Source of the DNA: CAYLJJ01 sp964384025
GTDB taxonomy: Bacteria; Myxococcota_A; Bradymonadia; UBA7976; UBA1532
Assembly (NCBI GenBank): GCA_964384025.1
Contig: CAYLJJ010000125.1
Span: 1 to 15,244, forward strand
DNA length: 15,244 bases
Direction: 5' to 3'
Shown: positions 1 to 7,075 of the stretch, one piece after another
How the letters are laid out: each line of letters starts with the position of its first letter
Position numbering within the stretch: the first letter of the stretch is position 1
Notes under the pieces: generated by a model
The model's database searches: none
Seen by the model: only the letters and a program-made list of their open reading frames with translations
Told to the model about the DNA's origin: nothing
Made by a program: the position numbers and the translations under genes

Positions 1-2147
1 AGGGCGCGCTCTAAGAGCAGATAGGAGGCGTGCTTCATCCGCTTGGGGAGCCGCTTCTTAAGGCCCACGTTGAGCAGCTTTAGGGCGCGACGGCGGATCC
101 CCTCATAGGGGCTCAAGAGCCCCGCCTCCACCGCCTCAAGGGGGGCCTTAGAGAGCAGGCTGGAGAGCGCCGTAAAGGCTGCGTCTCGCACCCGCTCCCG
201 TTCATCTCGCAGCATCATCCGCAGGCGCTGGAGGGCGCGGGGATCTCCTAAGCGACGCAGAGCCTTAGAGGCCTCGACTCGGCTCTCCTCCTGAGGATCT
301 CGGCTGAGCTGAAGTAGGGTGCCAAAGGCCCGTGTATCCTGGAGCAGCGCCAAGAGCCGAGCTCCCAGGATACAGCTGCTGAGGCTGCGGCTGGACATCG
401 CCTCAAAGAGAGGTCGCCGCTCCTCTTCGCTGAGGCTCCCTTTTACCTTTTTGGCCCTGAGCAGCCGCTTGCTCTTGCCCTCCTCTTCAAAGGTCTCTAA
501 CTCATGGAGTTGGCGATGAAGATCTTTGTCCAGAGCCCTTAAACTCTGAGCCAGCCTCGGGACCGTCAGGAGAGAGAAGAGGCAGGCAGAGTGGCGCACA
601 TGCTCATCTTGATCATCCATCTGTCGCCGCAGCGCGCGCCGGACCTCTGGGCGCTCCAGCATCCCTCGCTGGTGTAACCGAAGCATCGCCTGAAAACGGA
701 GATCGGCGAAGCGGCTCTTAAACGCCATGATATTCGCCAGGGACTCTGCCTCTCCAGAGTGCTCCTCTAGGGCCTCAAGGGCGGCGAAGCGGACCTCCTT
801 AAGAGGATCATCCATCGCCTGGATAAGTCGAGCAAGGGCCTGCTCATCTTCGGCAGCCCGCTGCACAAGGGCTCGGATCGCCTCCACTCCAACATCGGGC
901 TTCTGCACCTCTAGAGCGCGCTCCAAAGGACGCAGAGCTTCCGCTCCCTCTAGAGCACGGAGGCTCTTGAGCGTCGCTCGGCGCAGCCCCTCGCTGTCGG
1001 CGCCCATCAAGCGCTCTAGAGGCTCGACAGCTCGAACATCCTCGCTCTGTCCCAGCAGCTCTATCGCCTTGAGCCTGAGGCCATGATCTCCCGCCTCAGC
1101 GGCTCGGCGCACCAGGAGCCGGATGGAGGGGCCATCCCTATAGCTCGCCAGCTCTTTGAGGGCCGCCAAGCGCTGCTCAGGATCTCTCTGTTTGAGTGCC
1201 TGTTGAGCGCGAGCATAAGCGTCCCTGATGATCAGGCTACGCGGCTCCAGTTTCCCTTGAGTGTCTAGGGGAAAGAGGCGCAGGCTGGCGTCCTCAGCGG
1301 CCACGGCGAGCTGCTCGCGACCCTTAAACTCCACCAGGGCTAGATCGATGACTTGACCCACCCCATCCTTTTGAGTGTTGGGGCGCTTGCTGCTCAAGCT
1401 CCAGCTCTTCAGGCTCTTGTCAGCTGCTCCGCTATAGAAGCGCTCCTCACCCCAGACGAGCGCGGCCACCGCTCCCTTGTGGGCGCTGCTGCGGCTGGCG
1501 CGCTCCTCAGGCTCCAGCGCGCCTCGCGCGTGAGTGCTGAGCAATCGACCATCTCGCCCTGAGGAGAGGAAGCGCAGCTCGTGGGGAAGGAAGGAGAGCA
1601 GGCTGATGCTGCCCTCATGAAGCTTGGCCGACTCCCCCTCCAGATACTCCAGCTTCTCCTCACAGTCGAAGAGGATCACGCGGCCCTTGGCGCAGCCTAC
1701 AGCGCAGAAGACCCCTGAGGGATCCGAAGCCAAAGCGCTGCCCTGCTCTGGAAGCTTCAACGTCTGGAGCGCAGCGCCTGTAGCGCTTAAAATCAGGAGC
1801 TGATCTTCAACCAATAGGGCGAGACGATCATCCCGCAATGAGGCCAGCGCTTGGGGAACTCCAGAGAGCTTGGGACCAAAGGGCTTAAGGGGACCTCCAG
1901 TGAGGGTGCCCTGGTAGAGATGTTCGTCGCCTCCACCCACATAGATCTGCTCTCCTCGGGCCAGTAAGCAGAGCCCTCCCTTGGGGAGAGCCCGTTCGCT
2001 CATTTCAAAGCGCTCTAGATCAAGCTGATAGAGCGCGCTCGGCTGTCCCTCAGGGTGCTGAGTTACAAAGATGAGCTGAGTCCCCACGCCCAAAAGAGCC
2101 CGGATCTCGCCTCGGTAGCCAAAGAATTTCTCTCTGCTTGGAGCCAT
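1..2147 (-). CDS. WD40/beta-propeller plus HEAT-repeat protein (3' end cut by window edge)
   Basis: The reverse strand reads open from an ATG at 2147 to the window edge, giving 715 complete codons and no stop. The first ~300 residues form a propeller-like region. Blades are recognisable from motifs such as AHKGAVAALVW...FYSGAADKSLKSW and GSISLLSF...FLSSGRDGRLL, which resemble WD40 repeats with degenerate WD ends. From about residue 306 the sequence becomes helical HEAT-type repeats, for example LRLKAIELLGQSEDVRAVEPL and VRFAALEALEEHSG, and continues to the edge. No signal peptide or membrane segment is visible, so it is probably cytoplasmic. The start is set by AAGGAG eight bases upstream and by the ATGA overlap with the BRCT/HEAT gene. 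Both domain types are protein-interaction scaffolds. A regulatory or assembly role with the upstream gene product is inferred; no catalytic motif was seen. Confidence 0.85.
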   Translation of the reverse strand, partial: MAPSREKFFGYRGEIRALLGVGTQLIFVTQHPEGQPSALYQLDLERFEMSERALPKGGLCLLARGEQIYVGGGDEHLYQGTLTGGPLKPFGPKLSGVPQALASLRDDRLALLVEDQLLILSATGAALQTLKLPEQGSALASDPSGVFCAVGCAKGRVILFDCEEKLEYLEGESAKLHEGSISLLSFLPHELRFLSSGRDGRLLSTHARGALEPEERASRSSAHKGAVAALVWGEERFYSGAADKSLKSWSLSSKRPNTQKDGVGQVIDLALVEFKGREQLAVAAEDASLRLFPLDTQGKLEPRSLIIRDAYARAQQALKQRDPEQRLAALKELASYRDGPSIRLLVRRAAEAGDHGLRLKAIELLGQSEDVRAVEPLERLMGADSEGLRRATLKSLRALEGAEALRPLERALEVQKPDVGVEAIRALVQRAAEDEQALARLIQAMDDPLKEVRFAALEALEEHSGEAESLANIMAFKSRFADLRFQAMLRLHQRGMLERPEVRRALRRQMDDQDEHVRHSACLFSLLTVPRLAQSLRALDKDLHRQLHELETFEEEGKSKRLLRAKKVKGSLSEEERRPLFEAMSSRSLSSCILGARLLALLQDTRAFGTLLQLSRDPQEESRVEASKALRRLGDPRALQRLRMMLRDERERVRDAAFTALSSLLSKAPLEAVEAGLLSPYEGIRRRALKLLNVGLKKRLPKRMKHASYLLLERA

Positions 2148-5100
2148 CAGCGACTCTCCTTGAGTTGAGGATGGGCCTTGAAGATCCGTCGGATGGCGAC
2201 AAGAGAGGCGGCCATCTCACTCTGCCCCTTAGCGCGAGAAAACTCTTGGAACTGAGGGAGGATCAAGCGAGCAAACTCCAGGTTTTCTAAGGCCAGATCG
2301 CGAATCAACTCCATCAACGCCAACTTGGCCTTACGCGCAGAGAGGGGTTTGAGGCGGCGCCCTCCGCTCCGCCGCTTGGGGAGCCGCGTTGGAGAAATCC
2401 CAAAGAGGGTCTGCCGCAGGAAGCTGCGCAGACCCTCTGGCGGAGCTGGAGGATTCTCTGGGCGGGGGGGGGCGCCCTGGATCTCAGGAGGCTCCAGCTC
2501 TATATGCCGCTTTCCTCTCCTCTTGAGTTGGCTCTCGGGGGCCGGAGTGGGCTTCCAATTTTGGGTAATACCCCGCTCTCGATAGAGGGACCAGAGTTGC
2601 CGTATCACAAAGCTGCGCACGTTGCGATCAGGGCTCTCTGTCAGACGGAACAGCTCCTCGGGGATCGCCAAGCGGGGGTGCAGGGCAATGAGCCGCATTC
2701 CCAAGGCTCTGGTGGGCGTGTCCAGGGACTCACAGAAGCGATACACTGCGTCTGGAGTCAGACGCTCAGGATCGAGGCGATAGCGACGATGCTCAGGCAG
2801 ATCCTCCGCCGTCAACGCTAAGGCGATCAGCGCACGTACTTCAGGGTAGGGCTGCTCGCTCAACTCGACGATCGCCTCCATGGGCGGCGCCCAGCGCTTC
2901 AGCTCATAGCGGAAGAGGAGCAGGCCCAAGGCGCGGTTTCGAGGGCGGCTGTCCATCAGGAGGAGGCGACAACGCTCAAAGCTGAGGAACTCCTTAGAGA
3001 TCTCCGCGCCTGGATCGACATAGCGGTCGGTTTCGTCAGGGCAGATCTCCTCATGATGGCGCCGGATATAGTGTCTTGCGAAGTGCGCCAGGGGCGCCTC
3101 CTCGGGGCCGGGTTTAGAGAGCATCTCCCAGAGCTGTTCAGAGCCTGCCTCCTGAGCCCCCAAGTTTGCCTCACGGCTCTCTCCAGCCAGCATCTGGAGG
3201 AAAGCGGTCTCGGAGATGATGCGCAGTGGGGCACCTTTGGCGACCAGCCGCTCTGCCTTTAACTGCTTGCTGCCTTTGCGACCCGAACCATAGAAGGAGG
3301 AGCCCTCATCACCGATCACCAGATAGTCCAGCTTACCGGTGACAGAGCGGCTGTTCTTGCCATTGGCTGCGGTCACCTTTCTGCTTGCTTGGCTGCGGGT
3401 CATGGTGGACATCTTGCCAGTGAAGAGGAAGCTCTTGCCCTCCAGATCAACCTCAACCTCTCTCTCTGGGGCTGATGTCTTACCTTGAGCAGTCAGCTCC
3501 TCCTTGGGGGCAAAGTCCGCTGGAATATAGGCCCGTGTCATATACTCCCGAGCGAACTCCTGATAGCGAGGCTCCGCTCGCTGAACCAGCTGCATCAACC
3601 AGTCAAAACTGATCTCCTCAGGAGAGAACTTGCGTACATCACTGAGCAGCTCCAGGGCCACCTTGGAGAGGCTTTCATCAAATTTGAGTTCTTGCCCCCA
3701 CTTACGCGGGCTGGCTCTTAACTCCAAGATCAACGCTGAGCTCTCAAAGGCGATGTCATCCGCCAGGATCTTGAGGTACTCAACCCCCAGCTCACTCGCC
3801 TTGAGCCACTCCTCCTCGATCCAAACTTGTATGCGTTGTTTGCAGTTTGGGTTGAGGAGGTTGCGACGGATGAAGCCAGCTTCAATCTGAGCGCTGGGGA
3901 AGCGCCGCAGCGCGTCCAGGGCAAACTTCGCGGTGTGATGGCTGAGTTTGGGAGTGTCCAGCAACTCCATATAGAAGGAGACGCCCAGCTTCTTATCTCT
4001 GTGCAACCGGGGCAACAGCTCCATCGCGAAACGCAGGACCCGATATTCAAGAGAGCGCAGGCGCTCCTTAAACCATGCTGGGTTCAGCTCGCGGGCGCCG
4101 AAGTGTTTGCTCAGCGCCGCTGTCGCCAGCTCGTGACCATGTTGAGTGCCCAGGAGGCGGCCCCAGGCTTCCAAGCCCACCTCCTTACGGGGGTGGCGAT
4201 CTTGGAGGAGATCTCGGCTCATCTTGCGCACCGCCTCGCTGCTGTTATTGGCCAGACGGATGAGAGTTGACAGAGGCATATCTCGGGCATGAGCACGAGC
4301 ATAGGCCGCTGCCCAGGCGCGAGCATCTGAAGAGGGAGAGCTTAGAAGGCGCAGGACTGGGACCTGAAGATTGAGTTCTCGATAGGCTCCCTGCTCCAGC
4401 TTAGGTTGGTTATCCAGGAGCCAGATAAGGAAGTCATGGAGGATATCGCTCTCGATATGGAGCAGCCGCGCCACCCAAGCGGGTTCAACTTCACGCAGCT
4501 GAGCGCGGAAGTCAGCCTTGAGTGCCTCAACCGCGAAGCGCCTCACATGCTTGGATTGAGCCCTCTCCAACAGGCTAAAGAGTGGTCGAGGGCTGCGACG
4601 CCACAGCTCAGCATAGGCCCGATTCTTGAGCTGATCGCGTGGACAGCGCCACCAGGAGAAGCGCCTCCGGGTGTACTTGCCTGTGCCATGGTAGAATATG
4701 TGATTACAGATCCAGGTTCGGTTCCAGTTGACCTGCTCTGGATAGAAGCGCAACACCTCCGCGGCTGCATCAGCGTAGGCCACCGGCAAGCCCTCAGCCA
4801 TCCGCCGCAAAGATCTCCAGGCGCGACGCAGTAGATAGCCCAAGGTCCGGCGAGAGATCTCTCCTGAGTGGCCCCTTTGGGCAAAGGCCACATCAAAGCG
4901 CGCCGCCAAAGCTCCAAAGATCTCCAGATCTTGTCGCTCTTCCGCCTCCTTAAAGATATGCTTGAGGGCGCGCCAAGGACCCCAGCGAAGAGGAATCTGG
5001 GCGATGATCTGGAGGAGCTGATCGCGAGCATAGGCGCTGCCCTCTTCCCAAAGCTCTAAGATCAGCCCGTGAAGTTTGAGACGCTCAGGTGGCGGGACCT

Positions 5101-5353
5101 CCGCCTCAGGCAGCTCCAGCGCCTTGATCAACGCTCGTCGCTCATCTATCTGGGCCTCTACGCTCTTCCTGCGGAAACCTGGACTGCTGAGCTCGGCCTG
5201 GACTTTAAGGAGCGTAAGGGCTCCATCACGAACAGGGCTTTTGGGAGTATCTCCTTGCCGGTCCTCAGCGATGGCGATGACCAGCCTCGCCAGATCTGGA
5301 TCACGGACCTCAAAGGCCCTTTGCGCATTTTTAAGAGTGAGCACGCTCTCCAC
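2147..5353 (-). CDS. Large HEAT-like helical-repeat protein with an internal BRCT domain
   Basis: This is a 1068-residue, probably cytoplasmic protein. Most of it is predicted helical repeat of HEAT/ARM character, rich in LL, LxxLL and ALxxL patterns. Residues ~631-719 form a BRCT domain of the NAD-dependent DNA-ligase type. Visible marks are the LEGKSFLFTGKM opening, MTRSQA, the SVTGKLDYLVIGDEGS block, GSKQLKAERL and the closing ISETAFLQML. A tryptophan- and arginine-rich patch (TRRRFSWWRCPRD, ~residue 230) is a possible nucleic-acid contact. The C-terminal third has further HEAT-like repeats and a basic proline-rich linker. The start is GTG at 5353, the first possible start after an in-frame TAA, with GGGGG just upstream. 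BRCT domains bind DNA ends, nicks or phosphoproteins, so a DNA-repair or replication-linked scaffold is a reasonable inference. No nuclease, ligase or ATPase motif was found. Confidence 0.88.
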   Translation of the reverse strand: MESVLTLKNAQRAFEVRDPDLARLVIAIAEDRQGDTPKSPVRDGALTLLKVQAELSSPGFRRKSVEAQIDERRALIKALELPEAEVPPPERLKLHGLILELWEEGSAYARDQLLQIIAQIPLRWGPWRALKHIFKEAEERQDLEIFGALAARFDVAFAQRGHSGEISRRTLGYLLRRAWRSLRRMAEGLPVAYADAAAEVLRFYPEQVNWNRTWICNHIFYHGTGKYTRRRFSWWRCPRDQLKNRAYAELWRRSPRPLFSLLERAQSKHVRRFAVEALKADFRAQLREVEPAWVARLLHIESDILHDFLIWLLDNQPKLEQGAYRELNLQVPVLRLLSSPSSDARAWAAAYARAHARDMPLSTLIRLANNSSEAVRKMSRDLLQDRHPRKEVGLEAWGRLLGTQHGHELATAALSKHFGARELNPAWFKERLRSLEYRVLRFAMELLPRLHRDKKLGVSFYMELLDTPKLSHHTAKFALDALRRFPSAQIEAGFIRRNLLNPNCKQRIQVWIEEEWLKASELGVEYLKILADDIAFESSALILELRASPRKWGQELKFDESLSKVALELLSDVRKFSPEEISFDWLMQLVQRAEPRYQEFAREYMTRAYIPADFAPKEELTAQGKTSAPEREVEVDLEGKSFLFTGKMSTMTRSQASRKVTAANGKNSRSVTGKLDYLVIGDEGSSFYGSGRKGSKQLKAERLVAKGAPLRIISETAFLQMLAGESREANLGAQEAGSEQLWEMLSKPGPEEAPLAHFARHYIRRHHEEICPDETDRYVDPGAEISKEFLSFERCRLLLMDSRPRNRALGLLLFRYELKRWAPPMEAIVELSEQPYPEVRALIALALTAEDLPEHRRYRLDPERLTPDAVYRFCESLDTPTRALGMRLIALHPRLAIPEELFRLTESPDRNVRSFVIRQLWSLYRERGITQNWKPTPAPESQLKRRGKRHIELEPPEIQGAPPRPENPPAPPEGLRSFLRQTLFGISPTRLPKRRSGGRRLKPLSARKAKLALMELIRDLALENLEFARLILPQFQEFSRAKGQSEMAASLVAIRRIFKAHPQLKESR
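2156..2161 (-). promoter_or_regulatory. Ribosome binding site inside the 3' end of the upstream gene
   Basis: AAGGAG on the minus strand lies within the last codons of the BRCT/HEAT gene, eight bases before the ATG at 2147. Together with the ATGA stop/start overlap it fixes the start of the WD40/HEAT gene and suggests coupled translation. Confidence 0.75.
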
Positions 5354-5387
5354 AAAGCCCCCACAGCTGACACAATCCGAGTTTTAG

Positions 5388-5416
5388 AGTAAATCTGAAA
5401 TCAGATCAGAGGACAA
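5388..5416 (-). promoter_or_regulatory. Possible sigma70-like promoter with a palindrome in the spacer
   Basis: On the minus strand TTGTCC (5416-5411) and TTTACT (5393-5388) are 17 bases apart, each matching four of six consensus positions. Between and partly overlapping them is ATCTGA-AA-TCAGAT (5393-5406), a perfect 6-bp inverted repeat that could be an operator. It lies 35-65 bases upstream of the GTG at 5353. If real, the BRCT/HEAT and WD40/HEAT pair could be transcribed independently of manA. This is weak evidence from base patterns only. Confidence 0.25.
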
Positions 5417-5459
5417 GGTTCTAAGGCGAACATCTGAGCAGGTTTGTAAGGAGCTGGGT

Positions 5460-6446
5460 TTAGAGCTGGATCTCAAGCCAGGAGCCCTCGCTTTCGGTCG
5501 CGCGGACGTTCAAGTTGGCAGGGAGGAGGATGGTGTCATAGGCCTGGCAAGAGAGAATATGGCAGCCCCATTCAAGCTTCATCTTCTTCCTCAACATCCA
5601 GATTCGAGGTCGCCCCTCTCTGCTCAGCCCCTCCCCGCTCAGCTCAGCGATGCGAAAGTGCTCGCATTGGATCTGCCCCTGTCGTTCAAGCCCTCCCTCT
5701 TTCTCTTGGAAATCCCAGCGGTGAGCTTCAAGAGAAAGAGGTCCAAAGTCCATGCACTCAAGAGCTTCCTCGATATGGAGGCTTCGAGCGGGTTTTCGAT
5801 CCCAGTCGTGGAGGCGGAAGGTGGTGTCACTGCTCGTTTGTACCTCAGCGACCAGACAGCCTGCACCCAGCGCATGACAGGTCCCCGCAGGCAGGTAGAA
5901 AAGATCCCCGCTTTTGGCTGGTTGGCGGTGAAGCAGCTCCTGCAAACGCCCCTCTTGAAGGGCCTGCCTGACACTCTCAGGGCTCTCCTGCTTTTTAAAG
6001 CCCAGATAGATCACCGCGCCGGGCTCAGCGCGCAGCACAGACCAAGCTTCACTTTTAAGGCTCAGTCCCTCTCGCTGAGCAACATAGGCAGCCTTGGGGT
6101 GAACTTGGATTGAAAGGTCCTGGGTGGCGTCGAGATATTTGATCAGCAGCGGGAAACCCCCATCAGGGCTCAGGGAGACTGGGCCCATGATCTCCTTGGG
6201 GTTATCCAAGAGCAGCTCCCTCAAGCTGCGCCCTTTTAGGAGAGCTCGAGCAACGAGAGAGCGCTCCGCTTCACCACCGCCCCCCTCAGGATCGCTCTCC
6301 TCTAAATCCGCCAGCTCCCAAGACTCCCCCAGCCTTGTTCCTAAGCTTGTCGGCGGTGTACGCCCTAGGATTTGCCGAAAGGCGTCTCCACCCCAGATCT
6401 TCTGTTTGTAGATGGGCTCAAAGAGGAGCGGATGGAGGTCATACAC
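5460..6446 (-). CDS. manA: Mannose-6-phosphate isomerase, type I (class I cupin)
   Basis: A 328-residue zinc-dependent cytoplasmic enzyme interconverting mannose 6-phosphate and fructose 6-phosphate. It links glycolysis to GDP-mannose and mannosylated glycans. The N-terminus (LHPLLFEPIYKQKIWGG) and length match the short Bacillus-type ManA family. Zinc ligands can be placed: Gln114 and His116 in IQVHPKAAY, Glu133 in KSEAWSVL, and His191 in PAGTCHALGAG. The catalytic-region arginine is Arg211 in SDTTFRLHDWDR. I chose the GTG at 6446 because AAGGGAG stands seven bases upstream and family homology begins there. The frame stays open to 6752, but that extension would be antisense to queD and has no family character. 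It is divergent from queD and followed on the same strand by the BRCT/HEAT gene after 106 bp. Confidence 0.93.
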   Translation of the reverse strand: MYDLHPLLFEPIYKQKIWGGDAFRQILGRTPPTSLGTRLGESWELADLEESDPEGGGGEAERSLVARALLKGRSLRELLLDNPKEIMGPVSLSPDGGFPLLIKYLDATQDLSIQVHPKAAYVAQREGLSLKSEAWSVLRAEPGAVIYLGFKKQESPESVRQALQEGRLQELLHRQPAKSGDLFYLPAGTCHALGAGCLVAEVQTSSDTTFRLHDWDRKPARSLHIEEALECMDFGPLSLEAHRWDFQEKEGGLERQGQIQCEHFRIAELSGEGLSREGRPRIWMLRKKMKLEWGCHILSCQAYDTILLPANLNVRATESEGSWLEIQL

Positions 6447-6494
6447 GGCGAGTCTCCCTTGACGCCACGGATTGAAGCACCAAGATGCCCCCTT

Positions 6495-6938
6495 ATGATG
6501 ATTGTGACAAGAAGACTGGAGTGGGACGCTCTTCACCGCATCCCAGAACATGAGGGGCGCTGTCGTGCCTTTCATGGACATCGCTATATAGCTGAGATCA
6601 GCTGTAGCGCCCCAGAGCTGGACTCTCTGGGGCGGGTGATCGATTTTGGGGTGATCAAGGAGCGCGTCGGGGGCTTCATCGATCAGCGCTGGGACCACAG
6701 CGCCCTCCTGATGAGAGGAGACCCCGACCCGGCGATACCTCTGTTGGCTCAATCCAATGCCGCGATGGGTCGCCCAGTGTATTGGATGGAGAACGCACCC
6801 ACCGCTGAGAATATCGCCTTGGAGTTGAAAAAGATCGCTGAAGAGCGCTTATCAAAGAACGGAATTCAAGTAGTCAGGGTGAGGATATGGGAGACCCCCA
6901 ACGTATGGGCTGAGTGGCAGCGAGAGTCTCTACTCTAA
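6495..6938 (+). CDS. queD: 6-carboxy-5,6,7,8-tetrahydropterin synthase (QueD/PTPS family)
   Basis: A 147-residue member of the 6-pyruvoyl-tetrahydropterin synthase fold. QueD converts 7,8-dihydroneopterin triphosphate to 6-carboxytetrahydropterin in 7-deazaguanine and queuosine biosynthesis. Zinc ligands His14, His27 and His29 are present (DALHR and FHGHRY), as are catalytic Cys23 (EGRCRAFHGH), the Asp67-His68 pair (WDHSALL), Glu105 in PTAEN and Glu133 in IWETP. The start is placed at the first of two ATGs (6495/6498) because the family begins a few residues before the TRRLEWDALHR strand. An upstream in-frame ATG at 6432 has AGAGGAG before it but lies inside antisense manA codons, so it is less likely. 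No other queuosine gene is nearby, so QueD rather than another pterin synthase is inferred from the motif set. Confidence 0.88.
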   Translation: MMIVTRRLEWDALHRIPEHEGRCRAFHGHRYIAEISCSAPELDSLGRVIDFGVIKERVGGFIDQRWDHSALLMRGDPDPAIPLLAQSNAAMGRPVYWMENAPTAENIALELKKIAEERLSKNGIQVVRVRIWETPNVWAEWQRESLL

Positions 6939-7075
6939 AGGCGAATTTTTTACCGCTATCAAGAAGCAGATTTCAAATTATAAATCAAGGAGAGAATCCC
7001 TGTTTTCCATCTCCTCTCCCCTGCTAAAGTCTCCCCTGACCGATTCTTGTTTGAGATGAAATAAAGGGGAAAGCA

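Noticed and set aside
727..1663. Short open frames on both strands within 319-1663
   Set aside because: They lie in other frames of the uninterrupted WD40/HEAT gene and are low-complexity in translation.
6372..6494. Longer queD starting at 6372 or at the ATG at 6432
   Set aside because: These starts would overlap the antisense 5' end of manA, and the family begins at the TRRLEWDALHR strand. The AGAGGAG before 6432 falls within manA codons and is probably chance, though not excluded.
6447..6752. N-terminal extension of the manA frame by 102 codons
   Set aside because: It is antisense to queD, has no family character, and a good ribosome binding site plus family homology start at 6446.
6988..7019. 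Inverted repeat AGGAGA/TCTCCT upstream of the giant lipoprotein gene
   Set aside because: The stem is only 6 bp with a 16-base loop and no T run follows. It may be chance in a purine/pyrimidine-biased stretch.
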